Assembly (NCBI GenBank): GCA_038380795.1
Contig: CM076259.1
Location: 22,798,977-22,862,976 of the forward strand
Direction: 5' to 3'
DNA from: Pyrocephalus nanus
Taxonomy: Eukaryota > Chordata > Aves > Passeriformes > Tyrannidae
Length of the DNA stretch: 64,000 bases
The notes below the pieces were generated by a model, which was given only the letters and a program-made list of their open reading frames with translations, did not search any database and was not told the DNA's origin. The position numbers and the translations under genes are program-made. Shown here piece by piece: positions 60,425 through 64,000 of this stretch (within the stretch, counting starts at the first letter, position 1; each line of letters starts with the position of its first letter).

Positions 60425-63400
60425 ACTTTGACACACAAACAATAAGCATCTAGTGGTATTCTGTAGGGCTGTGTTTCCATCCCTGTTACAGGAAAACCTA
60501 GAATAAATCAGAAACCTCCTTTCCCATTTTAGAGACAACACTGATACCCAGCAAGGTGATGATTAACCCAATGAATCACTGCTTTTACCTCAAGAATTGA
60601 TGTTTTCCTTTGAAAAGGTGTATGCTTTCTTTTCAGGCACTTTCCTCTGATAGCACGCAGGTGCAAAACATATGACCGAGCAGGCCAGGTGGAATTAAGG
60701 CAGCTCTTGTATCTCTGGAAGCTCCTTAAAACTGTACATTTTGAGTTTAAATGTACTAGACCATCACTCCAGAAAGACTTCAGATTTTACCTGAATTAAG
60801 TAAGAAAGAGATCTAAAATTTCAAGAAGGGAAACCAAGTCCCTTGTATGAATTTATTCGTATTAACCTAAACAACTAGTTTATTTAAGAGCTGAAACCTG
60901 TGGTGTTTATTATTATCATCATTGCCACAATCACCAGATATCACCTAATATCCCCACTTGGAGTCCTAGAGAGTGCAGGCCAGGAAAACAGTATGACAAG
61001 TTTATGAAAAGTTTATGTTAACATAACACCTTTCCTGATTTGCTCTTCGATTCCTGGAATATCCTTAAAGTTTGAGCAATGACTGGTAAACCACTCCTGG
61101 CTGCCAGCTGACCTGTAGGCTGCTCTCATTGGGCAGGAAAACTTACATTTCCTTGCAAACAGGGAGAACACTCAACAATAAAATACCATTGTAATGGCTG
61201 TAAGTACTAAATTTGCTATTTTCTGAACTTGTTGAATAAATGCCATTAAATTGGATCAATACTTGACGTCAAATAGTCTGATTTGAAAAAATATTAAGAG
61301 CTTGAATCTCTCTCTGATATTAATGGGAATTGTAGAAACTTAGTATCTATCCTTCACTTGGGTCTTTAGTATAAACTGAAAAAACCTAAATTGTGGGTCA
61401 AATGTATCCCTTAAGTAACTTCACTCTATCCCACGTGTTTTTTATCTCTTGATTAATGACTGTGGGATATACTGCTTGCCCAGGCAGCACATTTATGTGT
61501 GGAGCTTTTCTACTTCCTTGTGTAATTAGTTACATTTCAATCAAACTTACAACAAAAATAATAAGAAATCATTTCTACCTGCACTAATGCACAGGACGCC
61601 AGAGAGTGATTTTGCAGTAGATAAACAGACCACATCTACAACTAAATCTCTCTCTATGGTTTGCCTCTTCACAGCAGGACTCAGGCTCTGCTGTCATCAT
61701 TCAGTTTGAGAGGTCCTTTTTGATTCTTCAAAGAACACAGAGACTTGTGCCAGCACGACAACGCGTCAGCGAGCCACTTTATGGGGAATCCTTAGCATAA
61801 TGCTTAAAGACTCACTGTGCCAGGAAGAGAAATGAAAATACTTAATCACAAAAATCAACACCCCAGAAAGGCTTGGAAAGCGCTCAGGTCTCCGGAGGAG
61901 ATTTCATCCAGGACCTCTGCAGCAACTGAGTTATTGCACCTTCTGCTCCAGCTCCATTAGTCCATACGCTTGCAAAAAGCTGTCCACTGCTTCACTGAAA
62001 GGTTTACATTAAGACAGAAGTCTGGTGCCCAGGAGAAATGTCCTAGATGTTTTCTATGCTTAAAAGGCAAGATGTGCCTAATATGATTTTTCTGTAAAGA
62101 GCAACTAGAGTATGGTATTAATAAAAAATAAACTATGTTAACTTATGTTAAATCTTTCTCTCTTCTCCAAAAATACACAGCTGAAAAAACCCTACCCCAG
62201 CAGTACTAATGCACAAGCAAGTCCTCTCCATCTGCCAAATATGTAGGTCATTTCAATGAGTGACAGAGACAAAGAGGCCTGATTTTAATTCATGAAATAT
62301 TCCTGCTAATAGCAAAGTTATTGAGACATCTGTTAAAAGCCTGACCTGTTATAATGGGGGGATATCTAAAATGACTGAAATTTCTATTTAAATTAATGCT
62401 ACAGTATTGTATTGGGCATTTTAAAGAGGTATTGCTATTAAAAAAAACATTATATAAATTAGAAACAGGCCTACAATAATCCTCCAGATCAAATCTGGTC
62501 CTGTATTCTAATACTACAGTATGAGCTTTTATTTGCGTGTGCGCTATGTGTATATATTACAATATAGCAGATATGTAAAAAAAATATTAAAATGTTAAGA
62601 GTCATAGCAGCCCAGTTTAATGTTTGGCAGGGAACAGTTGGCAGACACTAGGAAAAAAAAGAGAAAAAAATGGGGAAAAAAGTAAATATGTTTCATGGCC
62701 TGTATATTATTGAACATTCTTCCAATTCCTGTAATGGAAATGTCAATACCATGGAAATCCTTGAAACATGGACAGAGACAGACAGATAAATGTGACTGGC
62801 GCCAAACACCTCCACCCAAAATGAATAAAAGGCCTTCAGACAAAGAAAATCTACATACAAATAAACGACCCACTCAATAACCCTACCTAAATTAAGTTTT
62901 TGCCTTTGAGGTAGTGGTGAGGTGAGCAAAGGGAGGTGAAAGTTGGTGATGAAAGCTGTTAGGAGGACTGCACTACAGAGGCAAGGCATGGATGGGATCT
63001 CCCTCCATTAGCACTCAGAGGAAGGGAGCTGAACACTAGGAAGGACCCTCTGGCACTGCATGCAAGGCTGTGCCCTGGGTAGTAGTGCAGACAACAGCTC
63101 TTCTGTTACTGACTTCAATGTAACAGCACTAATGACTGTGTTCCTTCTCTTTTTATGTTAGATGATATGCTGGAGGATGCATCACACACAATGAATACCT
63201 CATTCTTGGAGGCTGAACCAGGACCTCTTCCTTGAATGCTCTTTTTTCTTGCTGACTCACTCCCAAAGCCAGTGTTACAAAGGGGAGGCCAGATTTTCCC
63301 AGGACACAGGGAGATGAGCTAGAATGAGGGGCACAAGTCCCAGGTCTTCATTGCAATTCCTGAAAATACTCAGGAGATCATCTCAATCCCACATCAAAGT

Positions 63401-64000
63401 GAACATACACCATCCTTTCTCCTCTTTCTCACCTCTACCTTGGTTTCCTCACAAGATGCTCCATGCCTACACCGGTGGATGTTGTAGGGCTTTCTACAGC
63501 ACTGCCCCTGGTATGGTTGCCTTGTGGATTGATGAAATACTGAATTGTAGAGCAGGAAATGTGTAAACAACCAGATACAACTGAGGAACAAATCCTCACA
63601 AAGCTCCTAAAATGCTTTGAATCGTGCTACAGGATAAAAAATAGCTCTGAAAGTTTACCAGTAGACAATTTATATGTTTTATATTTAATTCAAGGTTTTC
63701 TTGTTCTGAATCTAAGTAATGCTAGTAGAAGATCAATATATTTATATTAAAAATGCCACTTTGTTTCCAAGGGAGAAAATGCAAAGATGTAATTTTTTTA
63801 AAAAGTGGGGGCCAGCCAAGATAAACCCAATACCTATGAAAAAAACCACTATCATATGAAGAAAATAAGAAGTCTAATATATGCACCTCTACTATTACAA
63901 GATATTGGATATCCCCCTGCAACATGCACTGAGGGCATACCACACAGCCACTTGATGTACCACCACCCATGTGAAATCTAGTCTTTTTTTTTATGAAATT
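60425..64000. other. Anonymous non-coding DNA
   Basis: No gene is confirmed. A 24-nt microexon-like segment lies at 60637-60660. The patch 61670-61990 has more CpGs than average (GCACGACAACGCGTCAGCG, AAAGCGCTC, TCTCCGGAGG) and might be a regulatory element. A-rich runs lie at 62650-62682. Frames are under 100 codons. Confidence 0.65.

Noticed and set aside
1..64000. CRISPR arrays, operons, phage or other prokaryotic systems
   Set aside because: There is no regular spaced direct-repeat array, no gene packing, no ribosome-binding-site pattern and no long frames; the sequence is plainly eukaryotic.
1..64000. tRNA, rRNA, snRNA or known microRNA genes
   Set aside because: I scanned for the tRNA B-box (GGTTCRAATCC) and familiar small-RNA sequences and saw none. 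A tRNAscan-SE or Infernal run would be decisive.
1..64000. Endogenous retrovirus or LTR remnants
   Set aside because: No LTR pair, primer-binding site, polypurine tract in LTR context or pol-like frame was seen.

Overview
The window looks like vertebrate nuclear DNA, most likely from a bird. It is AT-rich, has almost no long open reading frames, and has no operon-like packing, no CpG island, no tRNA or rRNA gene and no intact transposon in 64 kb. The interspersed repeats I can recognise are all old and degraded: MIR/CORE-SINE-like pieces, one CR1-type 3' end, and three fragments resembling short self-complementary repeats that I associate with turtle, crocodile and bird genomes. Alu, L1 and B1/B2 elements are absent. 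Low repeat load, ancient repeats only, and many A/C-rich low-complexity tracts fit a bird macrochromosome (gene desert or large intron). The species and locus cannot be named from the sequence alone.

Layout. Positions 1-8,400 are anonymous DNA with a MIR-like relic (2.4 kb), a three-copy 25-bp minisatellite carrying a homeodomain/POU-like motif (4.74 kb) and a CR1-like 3' end (5.05 kb). From 8,400 to 26,600 there are simple repeats: a 114-bp block made only of A and C at 19.65 kb, AT-type repeats at 21.6 kb, and a 17-bp duplication at 23.1 kb. From 26,600 to 34,300 there are several ancient repeats, a perfect 13-bp inverted repeat beside an (AAAAT)n array at 33.8 kb, and an 11-nt microexon-like sequence at 33.47 kb. 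From 37,000 to 44,100 there is a polypurine tract, a 39-bp poly-T, two turtle/bird-type relics, a second A/C tract with a candidate exon beside it, an AT palindrome and a compact GC-rich hairpin. From 44,100 to 64,000 the DNA is mostly anonymous, with two MIR-like relics and a candidate 39-nt cassette exon behind a duplicated 3' splice site.

No protein-coding gene can be confirmed. All open reading frames are short (160 codons or fewer). The longest begin with GTG or TTG rather than ATG, cross homopolymers, or match nothing I recognise. A handful of short open segments flanked by good splice-site consensus are reported as low-confidence exon candidates. At this base composition such coincidences are expected, so RNA-seq or cross-species alignment must decide. 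I found no convincing undescribed biological system. The best leads are the microexon-like sequence, the duplicated splice acceptor, the tandem POU-like motif array and the structured DNA around 33.8 and 43.7-44.0 kb.
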